Source: Actinobacteria bacterium IMCC26256 (GTDB lineage Bacteria; Actinomycetota; Acidimicrobiia; IMCC26256). Taken from it: a stretch of DNA of 64,000 nucleotides. The translations under genes were made by a program, and so were the position numbers. The notes under the pieces were generated by a model. It had not been told where the DNA came from. It saw only the letters and a program-made list of their open reading frames with translations, and did no database searches. Below are positions 14,717 to 23,364 of the stretch, piece after piece (position 1 is the stretch's first letter; the number at the start of each line of letters is the position of its first letter). The DNA lies in assembly GCA_001023575.1 (NCBI GenBank), contig CP011489.1, positions 310,001-374,000 on the forward strand, given 5' to 3'.

Positions 14717-15895
14717 TTATTTCAGAATCTTCTTGCCAATAACCTCGGCGACTTGATTGAACTCTCCCTCGGGGGTTACCTCAAAAATAAAGACGCTCCC
14801 GGCCTTTACCTCGCCTGTCTTGCCGAACTCAATCTGCTTTGTGAGCCCCTTCATATTCGCAGTCTTGAGCCAGGTTTGAATTCCTGAGCGCGTTCCTTGC
14901 CCATCCTCGATAGCGTCAAGTAACAGCTTTGCGGCGTCGTAGTACTCCGCAGCGAAGTAGCCAGGAGCAATTCCATAGACATCGGAATAAGCCTTTGAAA
15001 ACGCTATCTGCGCTTTTCCAATAGGGCGAGAGGCGTTGATGCAAGGGCAAGTGAATCTTGCCCCAACCGCGGCGCCCCCTGACCCTGTTACGAAGTCGCC
15101 CGAGTTAATTCCGTCGCCTCCAATAAATGGTGCAGTGATGCCGGCATCTCGAATCTGACGGACCAGCCTCGCTCCAGGAGCGCTAACTCCCCCGAAATAG
15201 ATGGCGTCGGCGTCGGCGTCAATGAGTGCTGAGACTGCGGCGCTGTAGTCGACGCTCTCAGGGTCAACAGTTGTCCGGAGTGCGACGGTGGCCCCGAGTT
15301 TGACAAGGCTTGTCGCAGTTAGATCCCCAATTGATTTACCGTACAGACCTGTATCGTCAATCACAGCAACTCGCTTGGACCCAAGTTCAGAGGTTATGTA
15401 GACCGCTGCCGCAGGGCCCTGAGTTGCGTCGTTACCAACAATTCGATGGAAAGTCTTCCATCCTTGCTGAGAGAGGGTCGGGTTTGTCGCTGAACCAGTG
15501 ATGACTGGAAGACCAGCATCCTCAAAAGCGGGCATCATCGCTGCTGTCTCACCACTAAATGTTGGGCCGACTACACCCACTATGCGTGTATCTGCAGCGA
15601 TCCCGTCGGCGAGGTTGGACGCGTTCTCTGGAATGCCCTGAGTGTCATAGGTCAGCAAACCGACGGGGCAGTCAGGGTGCTTAGCGTTGTACTGTCGCAC
15701 CGCAAGCTCGGCTGCATCCCTTGGCGGCCTTCCGGAGCCATTATCGAGACCAGTGGTAGGGCCGATTGATGCGATTGCAATCTCCTTGCATCCGCTCGCA
15801 GTTGATCCATTGGACCCCGAGCAACCGGTGAGCATGAGCGCGATTCCGCTGACTGAAGCAATGACAAGCAAGCGCCGCGACTTAACCCCCCTCAT
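14717..15895 (-). CDS. LivJ-type substrate-binding lipoprotein, orphan (cassette 1)
   Basis: The 392-aa protein has a lipoprotein signal with lipobox LTGC (C25), then a two-lobe type I periplasmic-binding fold (Peripla_BP_6): IAIASIGPTTGLDNGSG, VGVVGPTFSGETAAMMPAF, LPVITGSATNPTLS, VAVIDDTGLYGKSIGD. Such proteins bind amino acids, amides or similar small molecules. No ABC permease or ATPase lies nearby. Instead its ATG overlaps the stop of a cache-HAMP sensor gene by 4 bp with a strong GGAGG, so it is probably the ligand-binding partner of that sensor. A paralogous pair lies at 27919-30545. Confidence 0.85.
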   Translation of the reverse strand: MRGVKSRRLLVIASVSGIALMLTGCSGSNGSTASGCKEIAIASIGPTTGLDNGSGRPPRDAAELAVRQYNAKHPDCPVGLLTYDTQGIPENASNLADGIAADTRIVGVVGPTFSGETAAMMPAFEDAGLPVITGSATNPTLSQQGWKTFHRIVGNDATQGPAAAVYITSELGSKRVAVIDDTGLYGKSIGDLTATSLVKLGATVALRTTVDPESVDYSAAVSALIDADADAIYFGGVSAPGARLVRQIRDAGITAPFIGGDGINSGDFVTGSGGAAVGARFTCPCINASRPIGKAQIAFSKAYSDVYGIAPGYFAAEYYDAAKLLLDAIEDGQGTRSGIQTWLKTANMKGLTKQIEFGKTGEVKAGSVFIFEVTPEGEFNQVAEVIGKKILK

Positions 15896-17193
15896 GCTTC
15901 CTCCTTCGTAGCGTCATCGGATACTTCAGAATCATCTGCAGTAGTAGCGGTACCCGTGAGGTCCTCTTTCATTTTTTGGCGCATATCGCCGGCTCGAGTC
16001 TGTAGATCTTTGAAGAAGTCTGACTCGGTTAGAGCCTCAACAGACTCGGCGCGCTTCGAGTGGTCAATCTCTACGCGCATAGCGCGCACTTGTTCGCGAA
16101 GTTTCTTCTCACGAATAGCAACTTGCTCCGCCATTCGCATGAACACACGTGTGAGTAAGCCAATGTCATCTCGAGATCGTCCTAGCTTCTCAAGTTGCGC
16201 TGCGTCTGGTGCTTCGTCAGCCTCTAGCGCCTGAGCCGCTGCAGTCAATGCGCTCACAGGCTTAGACAGACGGCGCGCGATAGTGATTGCACCGGCAACT
16301 GCGAGGATCGCAAGGGCGATCATGGCAAGCCGCGCATTTCTCGCAAGACGATTAATTGAGTCAAGGAAAACATCTCGCGGTTCAACAATTATTGCAGTCG
16401 TGCCGGTAGTTGTAGTCGCCCAGGCGACTACCTGAGCGCCGCGACCTGGGAGGTCAACTTTGGCGATCGTTCCCTTGGGTGATTTTTTGATAGCACTGAG
16501 GAGGCCGCCTAGCCCTACTTCTTTAAGTGTGCGCCCTTGATAAAGATGGTCGCGTGCAGCAACGATGCGCCCCTTATCTACGAGTAAGGCCTGACCTCCT
16601 GGGATCAGCGGGCTCTGGCTAAGTGCAAAGAGAACATCCTCACTGCTTACACCAATGCTCACAACGCCGACAACAGCCTGACCAGGGCGTCGCGCTGGTG
16701 AGGCAACCGTAAATACAAAACGTCCACTGTTTGAATCTGGTTTCACTTCCCCGACTGCAGTTTTACCCGCCAAGGCTTCGGTGAACCATGAGACTCCCGG
16801 ATAGGTATCGCCAACTGATGCTTCGGGGAATCCGGAGATAACAGTTGCTTTGTCGTTTAGTACCAAGATGTCGCGCACATCGGGTGACGACTTAGCAGCC
16901 CCAAAAGATGGTGCGGAGTTGCTCTCGGAGTCAGTAATGAAATCAATTACATCCGAGGCAGTACCGAATTGCTCCGCACGACGGGAGACTCCATCAAGGT
17001 ATTCACTAACCGAGGATGCTCCAACGAGAGCGGAGCCCTGAGCGTTTGCAAGCTCGGCCTTCTCGACTGCGTTCTGTCCGGCGCGAGTTGCTGCCACAGA
17101 GATGATCGCCATCGGCAAGAGAGCGGCGATTACAAGGGTTGCTCCGATCTTTGATCCCAGGGACCATGTGCGGGGGTCTAGGCGAGGCTTCAT
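15892..17193 (-). CDS. Cache-HAMP sensor with SDFF tail and no output domain (cassette 1)
   Basis: Order of parts: TM1 (about residues 15-38), an extracellular dCache-like domain (about 45-280; DILVLNDKATVISGFPEASVG, VVGVVSIGVSSEDVLFALSQ), TM2 (about 290-310), HAMP (RRLSKPVSALTAAAQALEAD onward), a coiled coil (IREKKLREQVRAMRVEIDHS) and a tail with LTESDFFKDLQ (SDFF about 391-394) before an acidic end. There is no kinase, cyclase, GGDEF or MCP signalling domain. The tail is closely shared with the protein at 27919-29082. ATG 17193 is preferred over TTG 17202. The downstream lipoprotein gene is coupled by ATGA overlap. Confidence 0.8.
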   Translation of the reverse strand: MKPRLDPRTWSLGSKIGATLVIAALLPMAIISVAATRAGQNAVEKAELANAQGSALVGASSVSEYLDGVSRRAEQFGTASDVIDFITDSESNSAPSFGAAKSSPDVRDILVLNDKATVISGFPEASVGDTYPGVSWFTEALAGKTAVGEVKPDSNSGRFVFTVASPARRPGQAVVGVVSIGVSSEDVLFALSQSPLIPGGQALLVDKGRIVAARDHLYQGRTLKEVGLGGLLSAIKKSPKGTIAKVDLPGRGAQVVAWATTTTGTTAIIVEPRDVFLDSINRLARNARLAMIALAILAVAGAITIARRLSKPVSALTAAAQALEADEAPDAAQLEKLGRSRDDIGLLTRVFMRMAEQVAIREKKLREQVRAMRVEIDHSKRAESVEALTESDFFKDLQTRAGDMRQKMKEDLTGTATTADDSEVSDDATKEEA

Positions 17194-17302
17194 AAGGGAC
17201 AAACCATACTGAACTGCAGCGCTCTCATGCCCGTGGTGTCTGTAAAATTACGGACCGACCGCCTTAAATTTGGCCCCGGTGGCTCTCTGCGTTGCGTTTT
17301 GT

Positions 17303-17308
17303 TATGCT
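17303..17308 (+). promoter_or_regulatory. -10 element of the MazEF-type operon
   Basis: TATGCT lies 6 nt before the antitoxin ATG at 17315; no Shine-Dalgarno. Leaderless type. Confidence 0.5.
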
Positions 17309-17314
17309 TAATGA

Positions 17315-17563
17315 ATGGCACAGTTGGTTACACGCATCGACGAGGCGCTCGCGCTCAAGGTAGACGAGATGATTCTCTCTGGGGTAGCTGAGAATCGCTC
17401 AGAACTGGTGCGGCTAGGTCTCGAGCAAATGATTGATCGATTCGAGAGGGAGCGCACCGGGGCGGCCATCGCAGATGCTTATGCGCGTATGCCCCAGAGT
17501 GAAAGTGAGTCGGCCGGGCTTGACTCTGCAACCCGAGCATTGGTCAACGAGGAGCCTTGGTGA
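17315..17563 (+). CDS. RHH antitoxin (MazE-type)
   Basis: An 82-aa protein with an N-terminal ribbon-helix-helix unit (LVTRIDEALALKVDEMILSG, then AENRSELVRLGLEQMIDRF) for DNA binding and a C-terminal flexible acidic tail ending in ATRALVNEEPW, the usual toxin-binding part. Its stop overlaps the GTG start of the MazF-like gene. It should neutralise the toxin and repress the operon. Confidence 0.85.
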   Translation: MAQLVTRIDEALALKVDEMILSGVAENRSELVRLGLEQMIDRFERERTGAAIADAYARMPQSESESAGLDSATRALVNEEPW

Positions 17564-17871
17564 GTACCCCTCGCCAGGGCGGGATTTGGTGGGCCGAGGT
17601 AGAGGGCGCTCGAAGGCCGGTTCTCGTCGTAACTCGATCGGAGGTCATCAGCGCCTTGAGCGGCGTAATCGTTGCCCCGATAACGCGGACTATGCGTTCT
17701 ATCCCAACGGAAATAGCGCTCGGGGTCGAAGAGGGTCTGAGTGAGAATTGCGTGGCAAATTTCGACGCTCTCCAGAGAGTTCGGAGAACCGCGCTCACAC
17801 TCAAGATTGGTGACCTTGGTTCGCGAAGAGATGAGATCTGCCAATCGCTCAGAGCAATGAGTGATTGCTAG
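17560..17871 (+). CDS. MazF/PemK-family endoribonuclease toxin
   Basis: A 103-aa toxin: RQGGIWWAEVEGARRPVLVV is the classical MazF N-terminus, followed by VIVAPITRTMRSIPTEI and LSENCVANFDALQRVRR. MazF enzymes cut single-stranded mRNA at short motifs. I chose GTG 17560 over TTG 17557 because GTG overlaps the antitoxin stop as GTGA and gives the standard MazF start. Operon with the RHH antitoxin. Confidence 0.9.
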   Translation: MSTPRQGGIWWAEVEGARRPVLVVTRSEVISALSGVIVAPITRTMRSIPTEIALGVEEGLSENCVANFDALQRVRRTALTLKIGDLGSRRDEICQSLRAMSDC

Positions 17872-17956
17872 CACAGGCATTTATGTTAGCTGAATATTCT
17901 GCGCTTGGTAGCTCTAGCTAACTCAACGGGTGGGCTGGGTCGCTGCAACTCTTCAG

Positions 17957-18574
17957 CTAGCGCGAGCTTAAGAGCGCATCACAGAGAGGCTCACGGCGCG
18001 CCAACGTTTTGAGCCGTGCACCGATCGGACCGATAAATACTGCCTTTTTGAACGAGGTCAGCGCAGCAGTTCCATCGGCATAGCCTTTTTCACTGGAGAG
18101 GTCGCGAAGCGATACTGCCCAGTTGTCGCGATCTCCAATGGGGAGCTGGGCCACCTTTAAGGCGATCTTACGGAGGTGGGCCTCGGAGAGGGTAAGCGCA
18201 CGTGAAACTCCTAAAAGTTGTCCGCTGTATCTCGTTGGGCCAGCCTGCCGAATATTTAATATCTGTGCGCTAGCGGACTTCGCGCTATTTGCCAGCGCTG
18301 TGATTCGCGCTGCTAGGAGCGCTCGTTGGGTTTGGCGCGGCTTTAATTCATCAGCGAATTTCGTGCGCGTATCAGAGAGTTCTTGAGTGCGTGTGACAAG
18401 GGCATTTGATGAATTGCAGACCGATCGCATGACCAAGGGAGTATCTAATCGTGAGGCTCGTTCGTTCGTCGTCGAAGCGATCGCGCTAACCGCATGCGGG
18501 CCATTAAAGAAAGTCGCGATAGCCACAATCAGCCAGCAACCAATAGTTCCACTGCGGAACTTCCTGGGGTTCAC
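17957..18574 (-). CDS. Exported hypothetical protein, downstream partner of the PKD-sulfatase
   Basis: A 205-aa protein with a Sec-type signal or anchor (GCWLIVAIATFFNGPHAVSA). Most of the mature part is predicted helical (TQRALLAARITALANSAKSA and similar). Two cysteines remain after cleavage, one near each end. I do not recognise a family. It starts with GTG only 3 bp after the sulfatase stop, so it is in the same transcript. It may be a secreted helper, but that is only context. Confidence 0.6.
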   Translation of the reverse strand: MNPRKFRSGTIGCWLIVAIATFFNGPHAVSAIASTTNERASRLDTPLVMRSVCNSSNALVTRTQELSDTRTKFADELKPRQTQRALLAARITALANSAKSASAQILNIRQAGPTRYSGQLLGVSRALTLSEAHLRKIALKVAQLPIGDRDNWAVSLRDLSSEKGYADGTAALTSFKKAVFIGPIGARLKTLARREPLCDALLSSR

Positions 18575-18577
18575 TAT

Positions 18578-20815
18578 CTAAGAAGTGGGTATGGGAGGAT
18601 ATTGGACCGTAATCTCGAGCAATGCAGGTATGAGGCTCGGGGCTCCAAGGTTGTCGTAAACGATCAAACTCGCGGCGTATACCCCGGGTTGGTCGTATAG
18701 GTGCTCTGCTAGATCGCCACTCGAGATGATTCCGTCACCAAAATCCCATGACCACGAACCGATGGTTCCATCAGAGTCAGTGGACAGGGTTCCGTCGAAC
18801 GAGCAGAGTAGGTCAGCACAGGTAGCTGTCATTGTCGCGGCTGGTGCAGCGTTCGGGAGCGTGACAGTTATAGAGCCAATCCATTTGTCTGTTGCGCGTC
18901 GATTATCCGCGACTGTCAAAGCGACGTTATATGTGCCAGCAGTTGTGTAGGCATGAGAGGCACTCGCTAAGTTTGCGGACTTCCCATCGCCGAAAGTCCA
19001 GCGGAATGAACTCAGATATCCGTCGGCATCTGTTGACGCGTCGCTGGTAAAAGTACAGGTCAGGTCAACACAATCGAACGCCCCAACGGCAATCGGAGCA
19101 GAGTTTGCTGAGCTAAGAATTATCAGTGAACGTGACGCGCTAGCCCCGAGTTCATCCTCAACTGAGAATGTTACGGTCTGTATGCCACCGGTCTCAAAGG
19201 TGTGGATTGGCGAAACCTCTGATGAAGAGTATCCGTCCCCGAAGTCCCAGGCCCATGAAGCTAAAACGCCATCGGCATCGGAAGACATTGAACTATCAAA
19301 CTGGCAAGTGAAATATGCATCGCATTGAACCGACGCGACTGCGTTAGGCGCGATGTTGGTGACGTCTATCTGGCACGACGTTCCGGCACATACCTTGAGT
19401 AGAGCAAGGGCCTCTTGCATCGAGTTCTCAATAGCAAAGTAGTTCGGCTGTCCAGCCTGATTACTTAGTTCCAACGGGTCTGTCGTGTGGTCGTAGAGCT
19501 CGCGTTCCCCCGTGGAGTACTCGAAGTATGCAAATTTCTCTGACGTGACGCCTATACCGCTTGGGTGCTTCCCGATCCCGCCACCGTCTGTCGTGAAGTC
19601 CCCAATAATTGAGTGCAGAACTGCGCGTTGAGGCCACGGATCTAGTGCCCCCAAAGCGGGGAGTAATGACCTTCCATCAACGGCCCACGAAAGGGCAACT
19701 CCAGCAAGACCTGCAATTGTTGGGGCGAGATCAGCATTGACCGCCATCGCAGAGATGGATTCAGATTGAATTCCAGGCCCGGAAATGATTAGCGGGACGT
19801 CCACGCTCTCTGCATAAGCGACCTCTTTGCCACTCTTAATTCGGTGCTCGCCATGCATAAAGCCGTTGTCCGATGTAAATATGATGTTTGTGTTGCCCAA
19901 GAGGTTGTTGTCTCGCAGGGTATTTACAGTCTCCTCAACTAAGTCGTCTACTGACTGCAGCATGCCTAAACGCACTGCCTCTGCTTTTGTGATTGAAGAC
20001 CTCTGAGAAACTGTTATCGGTTTCAACTGCTGGAGCCATGCAGGTTTATCAGTGACGTTTGCTTCGTTGAAAGAAGCCTTAGGGGGTAGTTTCCATTTCG
20101 AAAAAGTTGTGGCATATTTTGGCGCTACGCGTTTTCCTGTGCCACCGTGAGGTGCAGTTGGTGTAACCCACATGAAGAATGGATTCCCTGAGGTTGCCGC
20201 ATTCTCAATCGTGGTTGAGGCTCGGCTAGCTAAAACATCAGTCTGGTAGTCCTCTGGGTTAGTCCCATAATAAGTCTGAAAGCCGTTGTCCATGATGGAG
20301 TACTTGTACATGCCATAAATATTTGAACAAAGTGCCTGCCAGTTGTCCCAGCCTTGTGGCGTTTGTTTTGCGCAGCCGTAGCCGTTTAGGTACTTGCCGA
20401 TCATCGATGTGGTGTAACCACTTGCATGTAGTTGAGCCGCGATGGTGTGGCTCGTATTGAGGTGCGCGCCCATCGAATTATCAGTGACCTTGTGGTTTAT
20501 CGCATACTGCCCAGTTAAAAACGTGGCCCTTGAAGGGCAGCAGAGCGACGCGGAGACAACAGAGTTTGTGAAGTGTGCACCAGGAAGCAGCGCCATAGTT
20601 TTTGGTAGGTACTGCAACTCGTCGGCTCGCATATCGTCAATCTCAATGACGACAATGTTGGGCCTAGGGTCTGCGTGAGCAGTGGGGCGTTCCGCAACAG
20701 CTAAGAGGGCAGAGAGTGTGACAATCGCCATTGCAGCGACAAAGGACCTGTGCAATAAGCGGCGCTTAGTATCAGTGACCCCAGGATGTTGGTTCGGCAT
20801 GGTTAGTTTTGCCAT
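18578..20815 (-). CDS. Secreted sulfatase with three PKD domains
   Basis: Numbering from TTG 20818, where residue 2 is the chosen ATG 20815: signal peptide or anchor (about 20-48), then a sulfatase domain: NIVVIEIDDMRADEL (metal DD at 61-62), SASLCCPSRATFLTGQY with the C-X-P-S-R motif at 93-97 (Cys93 would become formylglycine), and TSDNGFMHGEHRIKSGK. The C-terminal 240 residues hold three PKD domains, each with a SWDFGDG/RWTFGDG motif, likely for carbohydrate or surface binding. It probably removes sulfate from extracellular polysaccharide. No formylglycine-generating enzyme gene is in the window. Confidence 0.88.
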   Translation of the reverse strand: MAKLTMPNQHPGVTDTKRRLLHRSFVAAMAIVTLSALLAVAERPTAHADPRPNIVVIEIDDMRADELQYLPKTMALLPGAHFTNSVVSASLCCPSRATFLTGQYAINHKVTDNSMGAHLNTSHTIAAQLHASGYTTSMIGKYLNGYGCAKQTPQGWDNWQALCSNIYGMYKYSIMDNGFQTYYGTNPEDYQTDVLASRASTTIENAATSGNPFFMWVTPTAPHGGTGKRVAPKYATTFSKWKLPPKASFNEANVTDKPAWLQQLKPITVSQRSSITKAEAVRLGMLQSVDDLVEETVNTLRDNNLLGNTNIIFTSDNGFMHGEHRIKSGKEVAYAESVDVPLIISGPGIQSESISAMAVNADLAPTIAGLAGVALSWAVDGRSLLPALGALDPWPQRAVLHSIIGDFTTDGGGIGKHPSGIGVTSEKFAYFEYSTGERELYDHTTDPLELSNQAGQPNYFAIENSMQEALALLKVCAGTSCQIDVTNIAPNAVASVQCDAYFTCQFDSSMSSDADGVLASWAWDFGDGYSSSEVSPIHTFETGGIQTVTFSVEDELGASASRSLIILSSANSAPIAVGAFDCVDLTCTFTSDASTDADGYLSSFRWTFGDGKSANLASASHAYTTAGTYNVALTVADNRRATDKWIGSITVTLPNAAPAATMTATCADLLCSFDGTLSTDSDGTIGSWSWDFGDGIISSGDLAEHLYDQPGVYAASLIVYDNLGAPSLIPALLEITVQYPPIPTS

Positions 20816-20942
20816 CAATTGGTATTGCCCGAAAGTGCGTTGGCGAGAATCTTCACACGTTGAGTGCTGAGGCGCAAGGCCCTATTCCTCGCTGGCATTT
20901 GTGGGGGGCGCAAAGCCGCTCGCTACTGCCTTGGAATACTTA

Positions 20943-22004
20943 TCAGCGGGTGGGCTGGGTACCTGCGATTATTCTTGATCGGTATTTGGCGAGTTCTTTT
21001 TTGAGTGAAGCAGGTACTCGTGAATCAAAGGTGTGGAATGGAGCAAGGCCTACCCCATTGTTCTTAAGAGTCTCAGTACGAATTGTTCCCTTGAAGTCGT
21101 CGTTAACGGCGGACTCAATAGCCTCGAAGACTGCATTGTCTAAACGTTTTTCGACTGTAGTTAAGAAGTACTTACAGTCCCCTGGGAGAGTGGTGCAGCC
21201 GTCAACATCTGCCCAGATGATCGAGCGGTCGGCGTACTGTTTTTCTCGAAACTCTGCAACGGTTCCGAGGGATGCCCCTCCACCGAGAGGCATGATTATG
21301 TCAGCACCGGCATCGATGAATTCGCGCGTAATTGTTTGACCCGCCACCCTGTCTGTAAAATTACCGACGAATCTCCCGTTGGCTCCATCCCATCCGAGGA
21401 GCGTTACAGAGGTTGAGTGGTCTTCGTTGTATTTCTTGATGCCTGCTGATAACCCATCCATGAACACAGTCACAGGGGAGATCTGCATCCCTCCGTATGT
21501 GCCGATTATGCCGGTCTTAGTTACACCCGCGGCTAGGTATCCGGCGAGGAATGCAGCTTGGTCGGTAGCGAAAGTAATCTCCTCGACATTGCTGTCACTC
21601 GGGTTTGGTGGATCAGAGCCATCGTGGAGCGTTGCATCTAGTACTGAGAAGTTCTGGGAAGGATCTTGCTTCGCTGCAATGCGGACCTCCGGTTCGGTGC
21701 GCATGCCGTTAGTAATGATGAGGTTGCATTGACGCGCGAGAAAACCTTGAACGATGCTTCGATAGTCTTCTGTGTTCTCAGCATTTCTACGAATAGCCGT
21801 GATATTGAGCTTTCTCTCGGCTCGAATAAGACCTGCATCAGCATTTTGATTGAACGACCTGTCGCGTACCTGGGGGCCATCGGACTCGTGGCACACCGAG
21901 AATTTGTCTCCGACCTCGTTCGTATCTGATGAGCATGCTCCTAGGAGCAGCGCAATGCACAAGGCAGCGGAGAGAGGTTTTAAGGGGCTTGAAATCGCGC
22001 GCAT
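20943..22004 (-). CDS. BMP/PnrA-family substrate-binding lipoprotein
   Basis: Lipobox LGAC gives Cys24 from ATG 22004 (AAAGG 7 nt upstream; an in-frame ATG at 22025 is less likely). The body matches the basic membrane protein family: DRSFNQNADAGLIRA (the canonical '.D.SFNQ...' motif), IITNGMRTEPEVRIAAKQDP, ITFATDQAAFLAGYLAAGVT and GADIIMPLGGGASLG. Relatives bind nucleosides (PnrA). No ABC transporter genes are adjacent. The gene lies 54 bp after the Coq4-like gene on the same strand. Confidence 0.88.
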   Translation of the reverse strand: MRAISSPLKPLSAALCIALLLGACSSDTNEVGDKFSVCHESDGPQVRDRSFNQNADAGLIRAERKLNITAIRRNAENTEDYRSIVQGFLARQCNLIITNGMRTEPEVRIAAKQDPSQNFSVLDATLHDGSDPPNPSDSNVEEITFATDQAAFLAGYLAAGVTKTGIIGTYGGMQISPVTVFMDGLSAGIKKYNEDHSTSVTLLGWDGANGRFVGNFTDRVAGQTITREFIDAGADIIMPLGGGASLGTVAEFREKQYADRSIIWADVDGCTTLPGDCKYFLTTVEKRLDNAVFEAIESAVNDDFKGTIRTETLKNNGVGLAPFHTFDSRVPASLKKELAKYRSRIIAGTQPTR

Positions 22005-22058
22005 GGATATACCTTTAGGTCTCATAAATCTCGAAATTATTGGTTCGGCTAAAACTGT

Positions 22059-23222
22059 TTAATAGCCCTCTGACGCGCCCGCAAGAACAGTTGCACCGTG
22101 GCTGTCGTACTCCTCGTCGCGTTCGACGGCAACGCTCATACCAAGTTTAAGTTGGAAGGGACTAATGCCTCCCGGCTCCCAGGGTCCAACTGCGCCTGCT
22201 GCAATTGCGGCCTCAGACTTCGGCGGGATTCCCACCATCTCGCGGACCTCTTCAACGGTCTTATGTGCGTGCTTAAACCAGTCGATCTCGAGAAGGTCTT
22301 GGCCAGAGAAATGCGCGCCAATAATTGCCCCGCGATACATAGCGTCAGCCAGGCGGATCCCCATGCGCCTCGCGTCATGGGTTAGGTGCCCGGGGTCAAA
22401 TTGGAAAATTGCTGCCGAGTTGAGCATCCCTGTCTCGAAGAGGCATAGGACCATTGCAAGAAGCGAGAACGCACGGGGATCATCATCGGCTCGTGAGATG
22501 AGTCCGAATACCTCAATCTCCGACTCAACAGTTGAGCCGTAATCTGCGATTACATGAATCCAATCATGCTGAGAAAGTAGGGGAGGCGCGCTACCCGGTG
22601 CTCCGGGAAAAGAGAACCCGCGGGCTCGGTAGAACTCCCAGACTCCTCGACCTACCGTGCCCGGTGGAAGATTCTGAAGGTCATCCCACCGCTGAGCAAG
22701 CTCGGGCTCGTCGTATATAGGGTCCCAGTCGTCCGAGAGTAATGAGCGCGTGTGGAGAATGTTCTCAATCGGCGTGTCTAGGTGTGCGTGGTAGCCGGCG
22801 CGCGAAAAGTCCGCGAGCACAAGGTTGTGTGAGCCGTGCGCGATCTCATGCCCAATCTCAATCATCCCGTCGCTTACCGAGAGCTCCTCTGCGTAGAGGG
22901 CGATGCGGTCAATGGTCGCATCCTCGGGTGGGCTTGCAACAAACGCTCCAAGAAGCATGGTCTGGACAATACGAATGCGGAATCCTTCTTCGCGGTAACG
23001 CATCGCCTCAGCGAATTCTTCTGGGCCAATGTGCTCTAGGGAATCAACCTCTAGGTGCAGACCGCACATTGACTCAATGTGGGCGCAGAGTATGTAGCGC
23101 TGGAGATCCTGTAACTCTCCATCCCCCCGGAGCGCGCTCACACAGGCTCGCGCTGTAATCACTATCTCATCATGTTCAGGCGGGTGGAGATTTACCTCGA
23201 TAGTTGGGAGTGGTACTGGCAT
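22059..23222 (-). CDS. Coq4-like protein of unknown function
   Basis: The N-terminal half is helical. The C-terminal half resembles Coq4: LPPGTVGRGVWEFYRARGF, then LSQHDWIHVIADYGSTVESE with the HDxxH metal motif of Coq4, then a helical region around FSLLAMVLCLFETGML and ADAMYRGAIIGAHFSGQDLLEIDWF. Coq4 is a scaffold or decarboxylase in ubiquinone synthesis, but most actinobacteria use menaquinone, so the role here is open. The start is ATG 23222 or TTG 23255. It is followed by the BMP lipoprotein gene. Confidence 0.65.
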   Translation of the reverse strand: MPVPLPTIEVNLHPPEHDEIVITARACVSALRGDGELQDLQRYILCAHIESMCGLHLEVDSLEHIGPEEFAEAMRYREEGFRIRIVQTMLLGAFVASPPEDATIDRIALYAEELSVSDGMIEIGHEIAHGSHNLVLADFSRAGYHAHLDTPIENILHTRSLLSDDWDPIYDEPELAQRWDDLQNLPPGTVGRGVWEFYRARGFSFPGAPGSAPPLLSQHDWIHVIADYGSTVESEIEVFGLISRADDDPRAFSLLAMVLCLFETGMLNSAAIFQFDPGHLTHDARRMGIRLADAMYRGAIIGAHFSGQDLLEIDWFKHAHKTVEEVREMVGIPPKSEAAIAAGAVGPWEPGGISPFQLKLGMSVAVERDEEYDSHGATVLAGASEGY

Positions 23223-23364
23223 GCGCCTCCGTTCACAATTGAATGATTCCGGCAAGACTTTACTCTCAGGTAGCGGATAGCGTGAAGGGGGGCAATTATC
23301 AGGGTAAAAGCCTTATTTAGCGAGAGAACGTCGAGACTCAATTAATGATTGAAGGGCAGTACGC

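Noticed and set aside
14717-15895. Substrate-binding lipoprotein as part of an amino acid ABC importer
   Set aside because: No LivH/M/F/G-type permease or ATPase lies nearby; coupling is to the HAMP protein.
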